Shown here one piece after another: positions 1 through 9,063 of a DNA stretch of 64,000 nucleotides. Numbering within the stretch: the first letter of the stretch is position 1; every line of letters begins with the position of its first letter. Origin of the DNA: Lentibacillus sp. CBA3610 (GTDB lineage Bacteria; Bacillota; Bacilli; Bacillales; Amphibacillaceae). The notes under the pieces were generated by a model. That model had not been told where the DNA came from, searched no databases, and saw nothing but the letters and a program-made list of their open reading frames with translations. The position numbers and the translations under genes are program-made. The DNA is taken from contig NZ_CP035925.1 in the NCBI RefSeq assembly GCF_013373365.1, positions 2,480,001-2,544,000 of the forward strand, written 5' to 3'.

Positions 1-889
1 CTTCATCTTTCAATTGATTAATATATTCTTCTTCTTGTTCATCGTTAAGTTCCCGAACCTCTTTAGTTATTCTTTCGCCTTCTTCCATTATGATTTCTTG
101 ATCTTCAGAGGAAATACTGTCCCACGTCTCGTTATCAATAACCATCATTGTCGTATTATAAAAGTGTTTCGTGAGTGATAAATAATCCTGAACTTCAGAA
201 AACTTAGCTGCAGCAATATTCGCAAGCGGGTTCTCCTGTGCATCAACAGTTCCTTGTTGCAGGGCACCATATAATTCACTAAATGCTAAAGAAGTCGGTA
301 AAGCACCTATTTGTTCAAATGCATCTACCCGCAAACTATTTTCCGACACGCGTATTTTGACACCTTCCATATCGCTTGGCTCAACGATTGGTTTTTCATT
401 ATTCGTTATATGTCTGAAACCCCATTCTAAATAAGCGATTTTTTTCATGCCTTGCTCATCCATGACTCCCGCTAGGTAATCCCCGAATTCGCCATCGTAT
501 GCTGCACGTGCATGATCGATATCCTTCCACATATACGGCAAGTCTTCAATCGCCATTCGCTTATCAAGTGCCTGCATGGATCCTACCATAATGGTTGCAG
601 CTTCCATACTGCCCACCTGCATTTGTTCCAGCATCTCCGTTTCGGAACCTAGTTGACTATCAGGAAATACATTAATTTTAACCCTCCCATCTGTTTGTTC
701 CTCTACATTACCTGCCATTTCTTCTATTAATTCATTAGCGGGCGTGCCAGGAGAAAGCGCATGTCCCAGTTGCAGTTCCACCGTATCTCCTCCACCTTCA
801 CTTCCACCTTCCGCACTATCACTATTACAACCCACGAGAACAAATGTAATCAATAACCCAGTAAGCAAATATAATATAACTTTCTTCAA
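1..889 (-). CDS. TRAP transporter substrate-binding lipoprotein, DctP family (3' end outside window)
   Basis: This is the periplasmic-type binding component of a tripartite ATP-independent (TRAP) transporter, tethered to the outer face of the membrane. Translation from the TTG at 889 gives a lipoprotein signal with a lipobox ending in VGC (about residues 18-20), a Ser/Gly-rich spacer, then DctP-family sequence: LQLGHALSPGTPANE, FPDSQLGSETEMLEQ, GVKIRVSENSL and the QENPLANI stretch near the ligand-contact region. An AGGA-type ribosome site lies 8 bases upstream of the TTG. The membrane subunits would be beyond the left edge. Upstream on the same strand are a GntR regulator and an aminotransferase, which suggests an organic or amino-acid-derived carboxylate, but the ligand cannot be read from the sequence. 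Confidence 0.9.
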   Translation of the reverse strand, partial: MKKVILYLLTGLLITFVLVGCNSDSAEGGSEGGGDTVELQLGHALSPGTPANELIEEMAGNVEEQTDGRVKINVFPDSQLGSETEMLEQMQVGSMEAATIMVGSMQALDKRMAIEDLPYMWKDIDHARAAYDGEFGDYLAGVMDEQGMKKIAYLEWGFRHITNNEKPIVEPSDMEGVKIRVSENSLRVDAFEQIGALPTSLAFSELYGALQQGTVDAQENPLANIAAAKFSEVQDYLSLTKHFYNTTMMVIDNETWDSISSEDQEIIMEEGERITKEVRELNDEQEEEYINQLKDE

Positions 890-1085
890 TTTAAATCCTC
901 CCTCGTATTTTTCGTTATAGTCTGATATAAGACTTAAACTTTGCAATAACCCCGTCATGTTATGCGCATATATTTTATTAATCCCCTCCTTTAATTAGTG
1001 TTCTCAAATCTTCGATTAAATTTTATTGTAATAATATTGTGAATATTCTGTTTAAAAATAACAGTTTTTTGCATTGGCAAACACT

Positions 1086-1787
1086 TTATTTAGCATTCGA
1101 ATGGGCGTCTTTATAATATTGAAGAAAACGTTTTTCGACATTATTGAGATGAACAATCATTTTATGACGTGCCAGCCTGGCATCGCGTTGTTCTAATGCC
1201 GAAACAATTTCCAGGTGCTCATAATATGCCTCCTCAGCGCTGCTGGGTACGGTGCTGGATAAAATCAAAAAAGCCCGATTAACCCTTGTATTAATTCGAC
1301 TGTTAATCTCCCGGAATTCACTGTTATCATTTTGAGCAGCCAATAATAAATGGAATTTTCTATCCAGCTCAATAAAATCATGATACGCATTCTGTTTAAT
1401 CGCTTTCATTTGTCCAGCAAGGTTTTGATTGAGCGATTGTAAAAATTCAGTATCTACTTTCGAAATAACCGTTTCTATATTATAAATTTCTAAAACACTT
1501 CTTAGTTCCATAAAATTTGACGAATCTGTCTTTGTAAAATTGGCAACAATACAAGGTCGTCCTGCCTCGGCTTTAATCAGCCCTTCTGCTTCAAGTTTCT
1601 TAAAAGCATCCCGCAATGGCGTTCGACTAATCCCGAATTCTCGCGCCATTTTTTCTTCAGGTAATGGTTGACCATCTTTCAAATTTCCCGTAATAATCGC
1701 TTCCTTTAATAGTTCATATGCTTGAGTTGCCAATGATTCCTGTCTCTTAAAACGGCCAATATTCGTGAAATTCTCTGATTGTGACAT
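1086..1787 (-). CDS. GntR family transcriptional regulator, FadR/FCD subfamily
   Basis: A DNA-binding repressor or activator that senses a small carboxylate. Residues 15-80 form the GntR winged helix (AYELLKEAIITGNL, then EEKMAREFGISRTPLRDAFKKLEAEGLI). Residues 90-225 are an all-helical FCD ligand domain with the usual Asp/His pattern (ELDRKFHLLL and YYEHLEIVSALEQRD), which binds a metal and organic acids in this family. Length (233 aa) is normal. The ATG at 1787 follows an AAGGAG site. It lies between an aminotransferase gene and a DctP gene on the same strand, and FCD regulators commonly control adjacent TRAP transporters. A candidate operator lies about 65 bases upstream of its start and another before the aminotransferase, so autoregulation is likely. 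Confidence 0.92.
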   Translation of the reverse strand: MSQSENFTNIGRFKRQESLATQAYELLKEAIITGNLKDGQPLPEEKMAREFGISRTPLRDAFKKLEAEGLIKAEAGRPCIVANFTKTDSSNFMELRSVLEIYNIETVISKVDTEFLQSLNQNLAGQMKAIKQNAYHDFIELDRKFHLLLAAQNDNSEFREINSRINTRVNRAFLILSSTVPSSAEEAYYEHLEIVSALEQRDARLARHKMIVHLNNVEKRFLQYYKDAHSNAK

Positions 1788-1851
1788 AATTTTAGTTTCT
1801 CCTTAATCGTATTTTACTAAAATATAAACGCCTTTTTCTGAATATTAAAAC

Positions 1852-1864
1852 GTACACTGTATAC
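1852..1864. promoter_or_regulatory. Candidate GntR/FCD operator upstream of the gntR-type gene
   Basis: A 13-bp inverted repeat, GTACAC-T-GTATAC, lies 65-77 bases upstream of the regulator start. The arms match as GTAYAC around one central base. FCD-type GntR proteins often bind GTATAC-centred palindromes. A near-identical site occurs at 3114-3126. Assignment to this regulator is inferred from position and form. Confidence 0.5.
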
Positions 1865-1930
1865 ACATCATAAAATTCGACATTTTTCTTGTCAAAACTT
1901 TATTTCAAATTCGTAATAAAAGCCAGGGAT

Positions 1931-3085
1931 TCAAAGATTGTTAATGAATTTTTCCATTCTCTTCATACCTTCTTCTAAATTTTCCATAGAGTTTGCATAG
2001 GAAATTCGAATATGCCCCTCTCCGTATGATGTAAAGCCACTGCCCGGCACCACCGCCACGTGTTTATCCTCTAATAGCCTCGTTGCCAATTCCAGGGATG
2101 TTAGACCCGTATCCTTAATAGACGGGAAAATATAAAAAGCTCCTTTTGGCTGGATCACATCTAATCCCATTTCCCCCAGTTTCTTGTATACAAAATCCCT
2201 TCTTTTCATGTAAGCACTATTCATTTCTGCAGGCGTATCCTGACTGCCTGTCAGTGCTTCAATGGCAGCATACTGACTGGGCAGGGAAGCGCAGATGGAG
2301 TTATATAAATGCACTTTTATAACATGATTCATAATCTCTTCCGGACCCAGCACAAAACCAATACGCCACCCTGTCATAGAATGAGACTTAGACAGACCAT
2401 GAAGCAGAAACAATTTATCTCTAAGTTCTGAGTAGGCTGCAAATGGCTGATGACTTTTATCAAACGAATTTTCACTATAAATTTCATCTGATAAGACATA
2501 AATATCGTTCTTCTCTATAACATTAACAATTTGATCCATTGAGCCCTTACTTATAGTGACGCCCGTCGGATTTGATGGATAATTTAGGATTATGGCTTTT
2601 GTTCTATTAGTAATCAACGCTTCTAATCTTGCAGGATCGGGTATAAAGCCCGTATCTGTTGTATCCAAGTAGACGACCTTTGCCCCGGACAAGTGAATGA
2701 GAGATTCATAAGCAGAAAAAATAGGAGCAGGAAGAATAACTTCATCCCCATAATTTAGTATGGTTCTAAGAACAGCATCGATTCCCTCACTTGCTCCCGA
2801 GGTGATGACTATTTCGGATTCTGGGTTATAATAAAAGCCATAGCGTTCTCTAAAGAATTTTGAAACTGTATCTCTCAGTTCAAATAACCCCGCATTGTGC
2901 GAATATGATGTTAAATCACGTTTTATTGCATGAATGCCTGCATTTTTAACGGCTTCTGGGGTTGAAAAATCAGGTTCCCCAATGGTCAGGTTAACACCAT
3001 TTTCTAACTGTCCAACCCTATTCGAAAAAACTCGTATACCAGGAGTTTCGAGATCTTTAACACGATTATTAATATATTTCGGCAC
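1931..3085 (-). CDS. Pyridoxal-phosphate aminotransferase, class I/II (PatA/AspC-like)
   Basis: Transfers an amino group between an amino acid and a 2-oxo acid using PLP. Family signatures are visible in order: the N-terminal LTIGEPDFSTP, SGASEGIDAVLRT, the substrate loop NYPSNPTG, the cofactor-binding SDEIYSE, and the PLP-lysine motif LSKSHSMTGWRIG. The open frame extends up to a TTG at 3106, but a perfect AGGAGG at 3092-3097 lies inside that extension. It sits six bases before the GTG at 3085, which is therefore the chosen start. The best match is the PatA group (acts on N-acetyl-diaminopimelate or aromatic substrates); the true substrate is not determined. It shares strand and probably regulation with the GntR gene downstream. 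Confidence 0.9.
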   Translation of the reverse strand: MPKYINNRVKDLETPGIRVFSNRVGQLENGVNLTIGEPDFSTPEAVKNAGIHAIKRDLTSYSHNAGLFELRDTVSKFFRERYGFYYNPESEIVITSGASEGIDAVLRTILNYGDEVILPAPIFSAYESLIHLSGAKVVYLDTTDTGFIPDPARLEALITNRTKAIILNYPSNPTGVTISKGSMDQIVNVIEKNDIYVLSDEIYSENSFDKSHQPFAAYSELRDKLFLLHGLSKSHSMTGWRIGFVLGPEEIMNHVIKVHLYNSICASLPSQYAAIEALTGSQDTPAEMNSAYMKRRDFVYKKLGEMGLDVIQPKGAFYIFPSIKDTGLTSLELATRLLEDKHVAVVPGSGFTSYGEGHIRISYANSMENLEEGMKRMEKFINNL

Positions 3086-3113
3086 TTCTACCCTCCTAAA
3101 ATACAACTATGAT

Positions 3114-3126
3114 GTATACCGAATAC
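3114..3126. promoter_or_regulatory. Candidate GntR/FCD operator upstream of the aminotransferase
   Basis: GTATAC-C-GAATAC forms a 13-bp inverted repeat with one arm mismatch, 29-41 bases before the GTG start of the aminotransferase, and AGTACAC follows it. It matches the site at 1852-1864 in form and size, which suggests that the adjacent FCD regulator controls both genes. Confidence 0.45.
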
Positions 3127-3448
3127 AGTACACAACTATCTTATATTAAATCTTTTCACTTGTAAACCCTTTCAATTTATTTAATTCATAAACTTTTACG
3201 AAAACGTGTTGTCATGCTATGTTGAACCTTGACTAATTTTCTAATATTTGCACTGAAAATAGGTTGATACCCTGATTTTTATGGTATTATAATAAAAATT
3301 TCTTTGTTCCTTTAATATGAGTAAGCTACCCCGTAAATGATCACGCAAAAGTGAGAACACATTCTTAACGTACCGACACCCTGCAAAAAATTGGCCGTTC
3401 CATAAACAAAAGTGTCGAACAACACTAACCGTAGTTCATCATGAGGAA

Positions 3449-3488
3449 ATAAAATGAGCGACAGCCTAAACCACCGCTCATTTTCTCT
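3449..3488 (-). terminator. Rho-independent terminator of rocA
   Basis: Read on the minus strand just after the rocA stop, AAAATGAGCG pairs with CGCTCATTTT around a 12-base loop, and the second arm runs into TTTTATTT. A short open frame at 3312-3494 lies over this hairpin and is not a credible gene. Confidence 0.75.
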
Positions 3489-3494
3489 ATTCAC

Positions 3495-5041
3495 TTACCA
3501 AGCTTCCGTCACAGTCTTAGGTGCCAGGAAGTTCAGCAGATAATCCGGTCCGCCTGCTTTGGCATCTGTCCCAGACATTTTGAATCCGCCAAATGGCTGG
3601 TAGCCAACTATTGAGCCTGTGCATCCACGATTGAAGTACAAGTTGCCGACTTCAAATTCATGGCGGGCACGGTTCAGATGTGCACGGTTATTGGAAATGA
3701 CTGCACCAGTCAGTGCATAGTCCGTGTTGTTGGCAATGTCCAACAGCTCGTCAAAGTCTTTTGCTTTGGCAAACCCGACGATTGGACCAAAGATTTCTTC
3801 CTGCATAATACGGCCTTCCGGGTTCATGTCCTTAAAGATAGTCGCGTGGACATGATAGCCTTTAGAATCATCGGTTTCCCCGCCATAAGCGAGTTCGCCT
3901 TCTCTTTTCCCGATTTCAATATAATCCTTAATTTTATCAAACTGCTTCTGATTGGCACAGCACCCATTGGTACATCTTCTTCACCAGGATTGCCGACTGT
4001 GTATGCTTCAGCTTTTTCAATGGCTTTTTCCAGCACTTCGTCATAAACATCCTGATGAACAATGGCACGTGAGCATGCGGAACATTTTTGTCCCTGGAAG
4101 CCGAATGCAGAATCAACAATCGATTTAGCTGCAAGATCCAGATCGGCATCATTGTCGACAATAATCGTATCTTTACCGCCCATTTCAGCAATAACATGCT
4201 TCAAGTGAATTTGACCTTCCTGCACAACAGATGCCCGATTATAGATACGTGTACCTGTCGCGCGTGAACCGGTGAAATTAATGAAATGCGTATCTTTATG
4301 ATCAACCAGATAGTCGCCAATTTCTGCCGGGTCACCTGGCACAAAATTGACAACGCCTTTTGGCAGGCCGGCTTCTTCGAGGATCTCAACAACCTTATAA
4401 GCGATAACCGGTGTATTTTCGGATGGTTTCATCAATACCGGGTTACCCGCTACAATAGGCCCAACGGTTGTTCCGGTAACAATCGCAAATGCAAAGTTCC
4501 ATGGTGGAATAACGACACCAGATCCAAGCGGCTGATAGAAGTACGTATTATTTTCACCCGGACGGTCGTTGATTTCACGGCCTTGTCCAAGACGGATCAT
4601 CTGGCGGCCATAGTATTCCATGAAGTCAATGCCTTCCGCTGTATCGGCATCAGACTGTCCCCATGGCTTGTTCGCTTCATAGGACATCAAAGCAGAAATT
4701 TCGTGTTTGCGGCGGCGTGCAATCGCAGCTGCTTTGAATAATACTTCGGCACGTTCTTCAGCAGTCCATTTTCTCCATTCTTTAAAAGCTTCTTTTGCCG
4801 CTTCCATGGCCTGTTCAATATGTTCTTTTGTTGCCATTGAAGCTTTTCCGATAACCTGCTCTTTATTGGCAGGGTTTACCGACGTAATATTTTCATCGGT
4901 ATATACTCTCTCACCACCAATGACTAGTGGGTAATCCTTGCCCAATTCACTCTCCACTTTTCTGAGAGCCGCTTCATAATCAGCGCGGTTTTGCTTATCG
5001 GTAAAATCGGTAAACGGTTCGTGCCTGTATGGCAATACCAA
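3495..5041 (-). pseudogene. rocA: 1-pyrroline-5-carboxylate dehydrogenase (RocA) with a frameshift
   Basis: Oxidises pyrroline-5-carboxylate (glutamate semialdehyde) to glutamate with NAD, the last step of arginine/ornithine/proline catabolism. From the TTG at 5041 (GAGGGGG site upstream) it begins like Bacillus RocA, with HEPFTDF, and carries [36 protein letters not shown], the EMGGKD glutamate motif and the nucleophile motif [13 protein letters not shown]. At about 3948-3957 the frame changes after MGAVP. The remainder ([17 protein letters not shown], then [19 protein letters not shown] and KAGGPDYL) continues in another frame to a normal C-terminus. A net one-base loss explains it. The two frames together give about 515 residues, the family size, so this is a recent mutation or a read error. 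Confidence 0.88.
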
Positions 5042-5511
5042 AATGATAACCCCCTCTAAAAATAGTTAAAAGGTTTTATAGTCCTTTAAAATACTTAACG
5101 GTATTAACGATGCGATAAATCTAATATTTGAATAAATTAAAAATCACTTATTAAACCCATTCTTTGAAACTTGCTGTTTCGCACATTCTTCGGCACCTTA
5201 TATAGAAAGGTAAGCGCATATCCACCTGATACTGTTGTATCGTATACTTTCCTAAATGTGTTTACCAAGTTTTCCTGTAATTTAGTTGCAACCTCATTTA
5301 CAATCCAGTTGTAACTCTGGGTTATTCTGCTCCCATGTCGTCACCCCACCGAACTTGTGAGCAATCTGGAACAATGAGCATTCCACTTTTAGTCAGTACT
5401 TTACTCGCTTTCAATTTAGTAAAACATCCGTTTCTTGACATCGAAAAGAAATCTATCGTTTCAATAATCTTATCTTTATGATTCACTTCCTTAGATTTTT
5501 TTAATAATCTA
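5042..5511. other. Intergenic region between rocA and rocD
   Basis: No convincing gene. A minus-strand open frame (5322-5588) overlaps the rocD 3' end and ends in a stretch around CSQVRWGDDMGAE that matches nothing I recognise. It lacks a good start and is not called. I looked for a -24/-12 sigma-54 promoter for rocA here and found none with correct GG-N10-GC spacing. Confidence 0.4.
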
Positions 5512-6720
5512 CTATTTGGACAAAACGTTATAAATTTTTTCAATCGCCCAATCAAGTTCTTCCTGGCTGATAACAAGCGGTGGTGCAAACCGGATTACAT
5601 TTTCATGTGTTTCCTTACAGAGCAAGCCTTCTTCTTTCAGTTGTTCACAATAGCTTCTGGCCGGTTCATTCAATTCAACTCCGACAAATAGACCTTTTCC
5701 GCGCACCTCTTTAATGACAGGATTATCAATCGCTTTTAATTGTTTCTGAAAATAATTACCAAGTTCAAGCGAGCGATCAGCTAATTGTTCGTCTTCAATA
5801 ACCTCAAGTGCTGCAACCGAAACAGCACTAGCCAGCGGATTGCCGCCGAATGTCGAACCGTGTGAGCCAGGATTAAAAACCCCCAGCACATCTTCATTTG
5901 CAGCGACACAGGATATCGGCATGACACCGCCGCCAAGAGCTTTACCAAGAATATACATATCTGGTTTAACATCTTCCCAGTCACAGGCGAACATTTTACC
6001 GGACCGGCCAAGGCCAGATTGAATTTCATCAGCCATAAACAGGACATTATTTTCCTGACATACATCATATGCTTCTTTCAGGAACCCTTCAGGCGGGATA
6101 TTAATGCCGGCTTCACCCTGAATCGGCTCAAGCAAAAATCCGGCTGTGTTTGCTGTAATTGCCTCTTTAAGTGCTTCGACATCGCCATAAGGAATAACTT
6201 TAAAACCTGGAAGCATCGGTCCATAACCCCGTTTGTTATCAGGATCAGAGGATAGCGAGACAGCAGACATCGTTCGACCATGGAAATTGTCTTCACATGC
6301 GATAATTTCAGCTTGATCCCCAGCAATACCTTTTTTATCATATCCCCAGCGCCGTGCTGCCTTTATAGCTGTTTCAACTGCTTCAGCGCCTGTGTTCATT
6401 GGCAGCACCATGTCTTTATCAGTTAATCTGGAAACCTTTTCATAAAATGGCCCCAACTGATCGTTATGAAACGCACGGGATGTCAGTGTGACGCGCTCTC
6501 CCTGCTTTCTGAGTGCTTCCATAATTCTTGGATGGCGATGGCCCTGATTAACAGCAGAATAGGCACTTAACATATCCATATATTGATTGCCTTCCGGGTC
6601 CTTCACCCAGACACCCTCTGCTTGCGAAACCACCACCGAAAGCGGTTTATAGTTTCGAGCACCATATTGTTCAGTTTGGTCGATAATCTCTTTTGATTGA
6701 TTCGTTGTATTAGTACTCAT
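5512..6720 (-). CDS. rocD: Ornithine aminotransferase
   Basis: Converts ornithine and 2-oxoglutarate to glutamate semialdehyde and glutamate using PLP; RocA then completes the route. A class III aminotransferase of normal length (about 402 aa). Visible motifs are [48 protein letters not shown], the cofactor aspartate in [10 protein letters not shown] (about 231), the PLP lysine in LGKALGGG (about 260) and [11 protein letters not shown]. Transcription is divergent from rocR. The ATG at 6720 lies seven bases after AAGGAGG and is preferred over the GTG one codon earlier. The sigma-54 promoter and RocR sites upstream indicate induction by arginine or ornithine through RocR. Confidence 0.96.
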   Translation of the reverse strand: MSTNTTNQSKEIIDQTEQYGARNYKPLSVVVSQAEGVWVKDPEGNQYMDMLSAYSAVNQGHRHPRIMEALRKQGERVTLTSRAFHNDQLGPFYEKVSRLTDKDMVLPMNTGAEAVETAIKAARRWGYDKKGIAGDQAEIIACEDNFHGRTMSAVSLSSDPDNKRGYGPMLPGFKVIPYGDVEALKEAITANTAGFLLEPIQGEAGINIPPEGFLKEAYDVCQENNVLFMADEIQSGLGRSGKMFACDWEDVKPDMYILGKALGGGVMPISCVAANEDVLGVFNPGSHGSTFGGNPLASAVSVAALEVIEDEQLADRSLELGNYFQKQLKAIDNPVIKEVRGKGLFVGVELNEPARSYCEQLKEEGLLCKETHENVIRFAPPLVISQEELDWAIEKIYNVLSK

Positions 6721-6756
6721 CACACAACCTCCTTATAATATTTCATAAATATATAT

Positions 6757-6772
6757 GCAAATATCATGCCAA
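6757..6772 (-). promoter_or_regulatory. Sigma-54 (-24/-12) promoter of rocD
   Basis: On the minus strand the sequence TTGGCATGATATTTGC has the GG and GC doublets separated by exactly ten bases, the diagnostic spacing of SigL promoters (consensus TGGCAC-N5-TTGC). It lies about 35 bases upstream of rocD and is paired with palindromic enhancer sites further upstream. Confidence 0.88.
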
Positions 6773-6822
6773 TCCTAAAATTGCCGGCATAGCACATTTT
6801 TAAAATTCAACCTTACTTAAAT

Positions 6823-6839
6823 AGCAAAATTATTTTGCA
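6823..6839. promoter_or_regulatory. RocR upstream activating sequence, proximal
   Basis: AGCAAAAT-T-ATTTTGCA is an 8-bp inverted repeat around one base with a single mismatch, the architecture described for RocR enhancer sites of Bacillus subtilis. Its centre lies about 74 bases upstream of the -12 element of the rocD promoter. Confidence 0.8.
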
Positions 6840-6863
6840 TTAAGCGGAGGCTAACCAGTTTAT

Positions 6864-6880
6864 TGCCAATTATTTTTGCA
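6864..6880. promoter_or_regulatory. RocR upstream activating sequence, distal (degenerate)
   Basis: TGCCAATT-A-TTTTTGCA has the same 8-1-8 layout with several arm mismatches, centred 41 bp from the proximal site. It lies in the rocR leader and would also allow RocR to affect its own expression. It covers the TTG at 6876 that could otherwise be read as the rocR start, an argument for the later start at 6927. Confidence 0.55.
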
Positions 6881-6926
6881 TATTGTCTATTTATCTATTA
6901 ACATTATTCATGAAGGTGGTGATAAC

Positions 6927-8330
6927 TTGCAAAGCAATCAAAAAGTTACGACATCGATTAATATGAATGCGCTTCACCAACAATTAATTGATGCGGTTGA
7001 CATCGGGATTCATGTCATCGATCAAAATGGTGACACCGTCATTTATAACAAGAAAATGATGGAAATTGAATCGATGGGTAGTGACGATGTGCTGGATAAA
7101 AATTTATTGGATGTTTTTAAGTTCAGTGACAACCAAAGTAGTACCCTTGTTGAGGCTATGACAACCGGCAAAACGACAAAAAATGCCAAACAGACTTATT
7201 TTAATAACAAAGGAAAAGAAATCACGACCATCAATAATTCCTTTCCAATTATAGAAAACGGGGAAATTACCGGTGCTGTGGAAATTGCCAAAGATGTCAC
7301 ACAGCTGGAACATGTCATTAAAGAAAATGTCTTGAACAAACAGAATTCAAACTTTACTTTTGATAAAATCATCGGTAGCAGCACTCCGGTTCAGGTTGTT
7401 ATTGACGAAGCAAAACGGGCAACAAGGACATCCTCATCGGTCATGATTGCCGGTGAAACCGGAACAGGAAAAGAACTGTTTGCCCAAAGCATCCATAATG
7501 GCAGCAAACGATCCAGCGCACCTTTTATTTCGCAGAATTGTGCAGCAATACCGGATAATTTAATGGAAAGTCTTCTCTTTGGTACCAAAAAGGGCGCTTT
7601 CACCGGTGCAGTGGACCGTTCCGGACTGTTTGAACAGGCTGATGGTGGTACCCTGCTGTTGGATGAAATTAATTCGCTTGATCCTGCACTGCAGGCCAAA
7701 CTGCTGCGAGTGATTCAAGAAAAATCCATTCGTCGCATCGGGGACATAAAAGACAAAAAGGTGAATGTCCGCATCATCACAACAATTAATGAAGATCCTG
7801 TCGACGCCATAGCCGATGGTCAATTACGAAAAGACTTATTCTACCGCCTCAGTGTTGTGTCGCTGTTTGTTCCACCGCTTCGTGAGCGCAAGGAAGATAT
7901 AGACATCTTGACCCAGCATTTTATTGACAAATACAATGCCATATTCGAAATGGATATCAAAGGAATCAACTCACAAGTTAAAAAACTTCTTCGTCAGCAT
8001 GACTGGCCAGGAAACGTACGGGAGCTGGAACACACGATTGAAGCTGCGATGAATTTAATCCTTGATGAGGATACTATCACTGTCAACAGCTTACCCGCAA
8101 AATTGCGTAAAAAATATCAGCAGGAGTCGGATATGGCTGTGCAAGATCTTTTAAACTTGAACGGAAGCACCTCTGAAAACCAGTCACTAAAAGATAAAAT
8201 GACTGCGGCCGAAAAACTTTACATTCAGCAGGCACTCGCGGAACATAATCATAACGTTTCGCACACTGCAAAAATCCTTGGCATAAGCAGACAGAGCCTG
8301 CAGTATCGGATGCGGAAATTCGGAGTTTAG
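6927..8330 (+). CDS. rocR: Sigma-54-dependent activator RocR
   Basis: Enhancer-binding protein that remodels SigL RNA polymerase to switch on arginine/ornithine catabolism genes. An N-terminal PAS-type sensor (DIGIHVIDQNGDTVIYNK) is followed by the AAA+ core with Walker A GETGTGKE (about 176-183), the sigma-54 contact loop GAFTGA (about 223-228), Walker B LLLDEINS (about 244-251) and DWPGNVRELEHTIE. A Fis-type HTH closes the protein (NVSHTAKILGISRQSLQYRM). The frame is open back to a TTG at 6876, but AAGGTGGTGAT just before the TTG at 6927 gives about 467 aa, close to B. subtilis RocR. Divergent from rocD. Confidence 0.95.
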   Translation: MQSNQKVTTSINMNALHQQLIDAVDIGIHVIDQNGDTVIYNKKMMEIESMGSDDVLDKNLLDVFKFSDNQSSTLVEAMTTGKTTKNAKQTYFNNKGKEITTINNSFPIIENGEITGAVEIAKDVTQLEHVIKENVLNKQNSNFTFDKIIGSSTPVQVVIDEAKRATRTSSSVMIAGETGTGKELFAQSIHNGSKRSSAPFISQNCAAIPDNLMESLLFGTKKGAFTGAVDRSGLFEQADGGTLLLDEINSLDPALQAKLLRVIQEKSIRRIGDIKDKKVNVRIITTINEDPVDAIADGQLRKDLFYRLSVVSLFVPPLRERKEDIDILTQHFIDKYNAIFEMDIKGINSQVKKLLRQHDWPGNVRELEHTIEAAMNLILDEDTITVNSLPAKLRKKYQQESDMAVQDLLNLNGSTSENQSLKDKMTAAEKLYIQQALAEHNHNVSHTAKILGISRQSLQYRMRKFGV

Positions 8331-8605
8331 CGGGCGGGATTGGTTCTAATATCCAACAATAAAAACGCCATATTTCTTACCAGTCAGTAGATCAACAAAA
8401 GCACCGCAAAAGGGCATAGGAATAGTGTTTCACGGTGGTTTCGGACATAAAAACTGTGTAGCGATGCAGTCATAAATCCATGGAAAACCTTTAATCCCAA
8501 GCCCACCATGGATTAGAAGCTGCTCATACGCCAGTTCGGTACGCTGATAAAGGTTACCGTTTTTAGAAGGAAGTCCCAAGAGGATGAATCATGTCCAATT
8601 CCTGA
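8331..8605. other. Non-coding stretch after rocR
   Basis: No open frame, RNA or clear terminator is recognised. The sequence is probably remnant material joined to the truncated gene that follows. Confidence 0.4.
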
Positions 8606-8956
8606 CTGATTTGTAATCAATCGTATCATGCAGAACAGATTGAATTAACCTTAATTTCTGGTATCGGTTATAGAAAGGCTCTCGAGTTTTTAATAAAAGA
8701 TTATTTAATTTATTTAGATAACGAGGCTGAAACAGAATTTCTAAAAATGCCGCTTGGACAATGTATTAACAAGTTAGGCAATCACAACATTAAGGAGATT
8801 GCTAAAAGAGCAGCATGGATTGGGAATGACGAAACCCACTATATAAGAAAATGGAAAAATAAGGACATTAATGATTTAAAGAAATTGATTGAAGTCACAG
8901 TTTATTTTATTGCGATGGAAGTAGTTTCTAATAAATACCTTGAAGAGATGTCCTGA
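8606..8956 (+). pseudogene. 5'-truncated DUF4145-like protein remnant
   Basis: After an in-frame stop at 8603 the plus strand reads ICNQSYHAEQIELTLISGIG, then YRKALEFLIKDYLIYLDN, then IAKRAAWIGNDETHYIRKW and a C-terminal helix ending at 8956. The pattern of a YRKALE helix followed by IGND.TH matches the C-terminal DUF4145 domain often found beside restriction and defence genes. The N-terminal part is absent and no start with a ribosome site exists. Family assignment is from memory of the motif pattern and is moderately secure. Confidence 0.5.
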
Positions 8957-9023
8957 CCTGGTTAAAACAACTGGAGACAAGGCCTCTAAAATAGCAAATT
9001 ATAAAGAGTTACAAAGCCTCCAC

Positions 9024-9056
9024 AAAAAAGAACACGCCCACAAGCGTGCTCTTTTC
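9024..9056 (-). terminator. Terminator of the TRAP/CoA-ligase cluster
   Basis: AAAAGAACACGC pairs with GCGTGCTCTTTT around a short loop, directly after the stop of the sucD-like gene on the minus strand. On that strand the outer arm ends in a T run. Confidence 0.8.
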
Positions 9057-9063
9057 ATTATCA

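Noticed and set aside
3312..3494. 60-codon frame after rocA
   Set aside because: It lies over the rocA terminator hairpin, has no good ribosome site and no coding character.
5042..5511. Sigma-54 promoter for rocA
   Set aside because: Candidate GG/GC pairs have spacings of 13 or 15 instead of 10 bases.
5322..5588. 88-codon frame overlapping the rocD 3' end
   Set aside because: Overlaps rocD in another frame, lacks a start signal and matches no family; left as part of the intergenic note.
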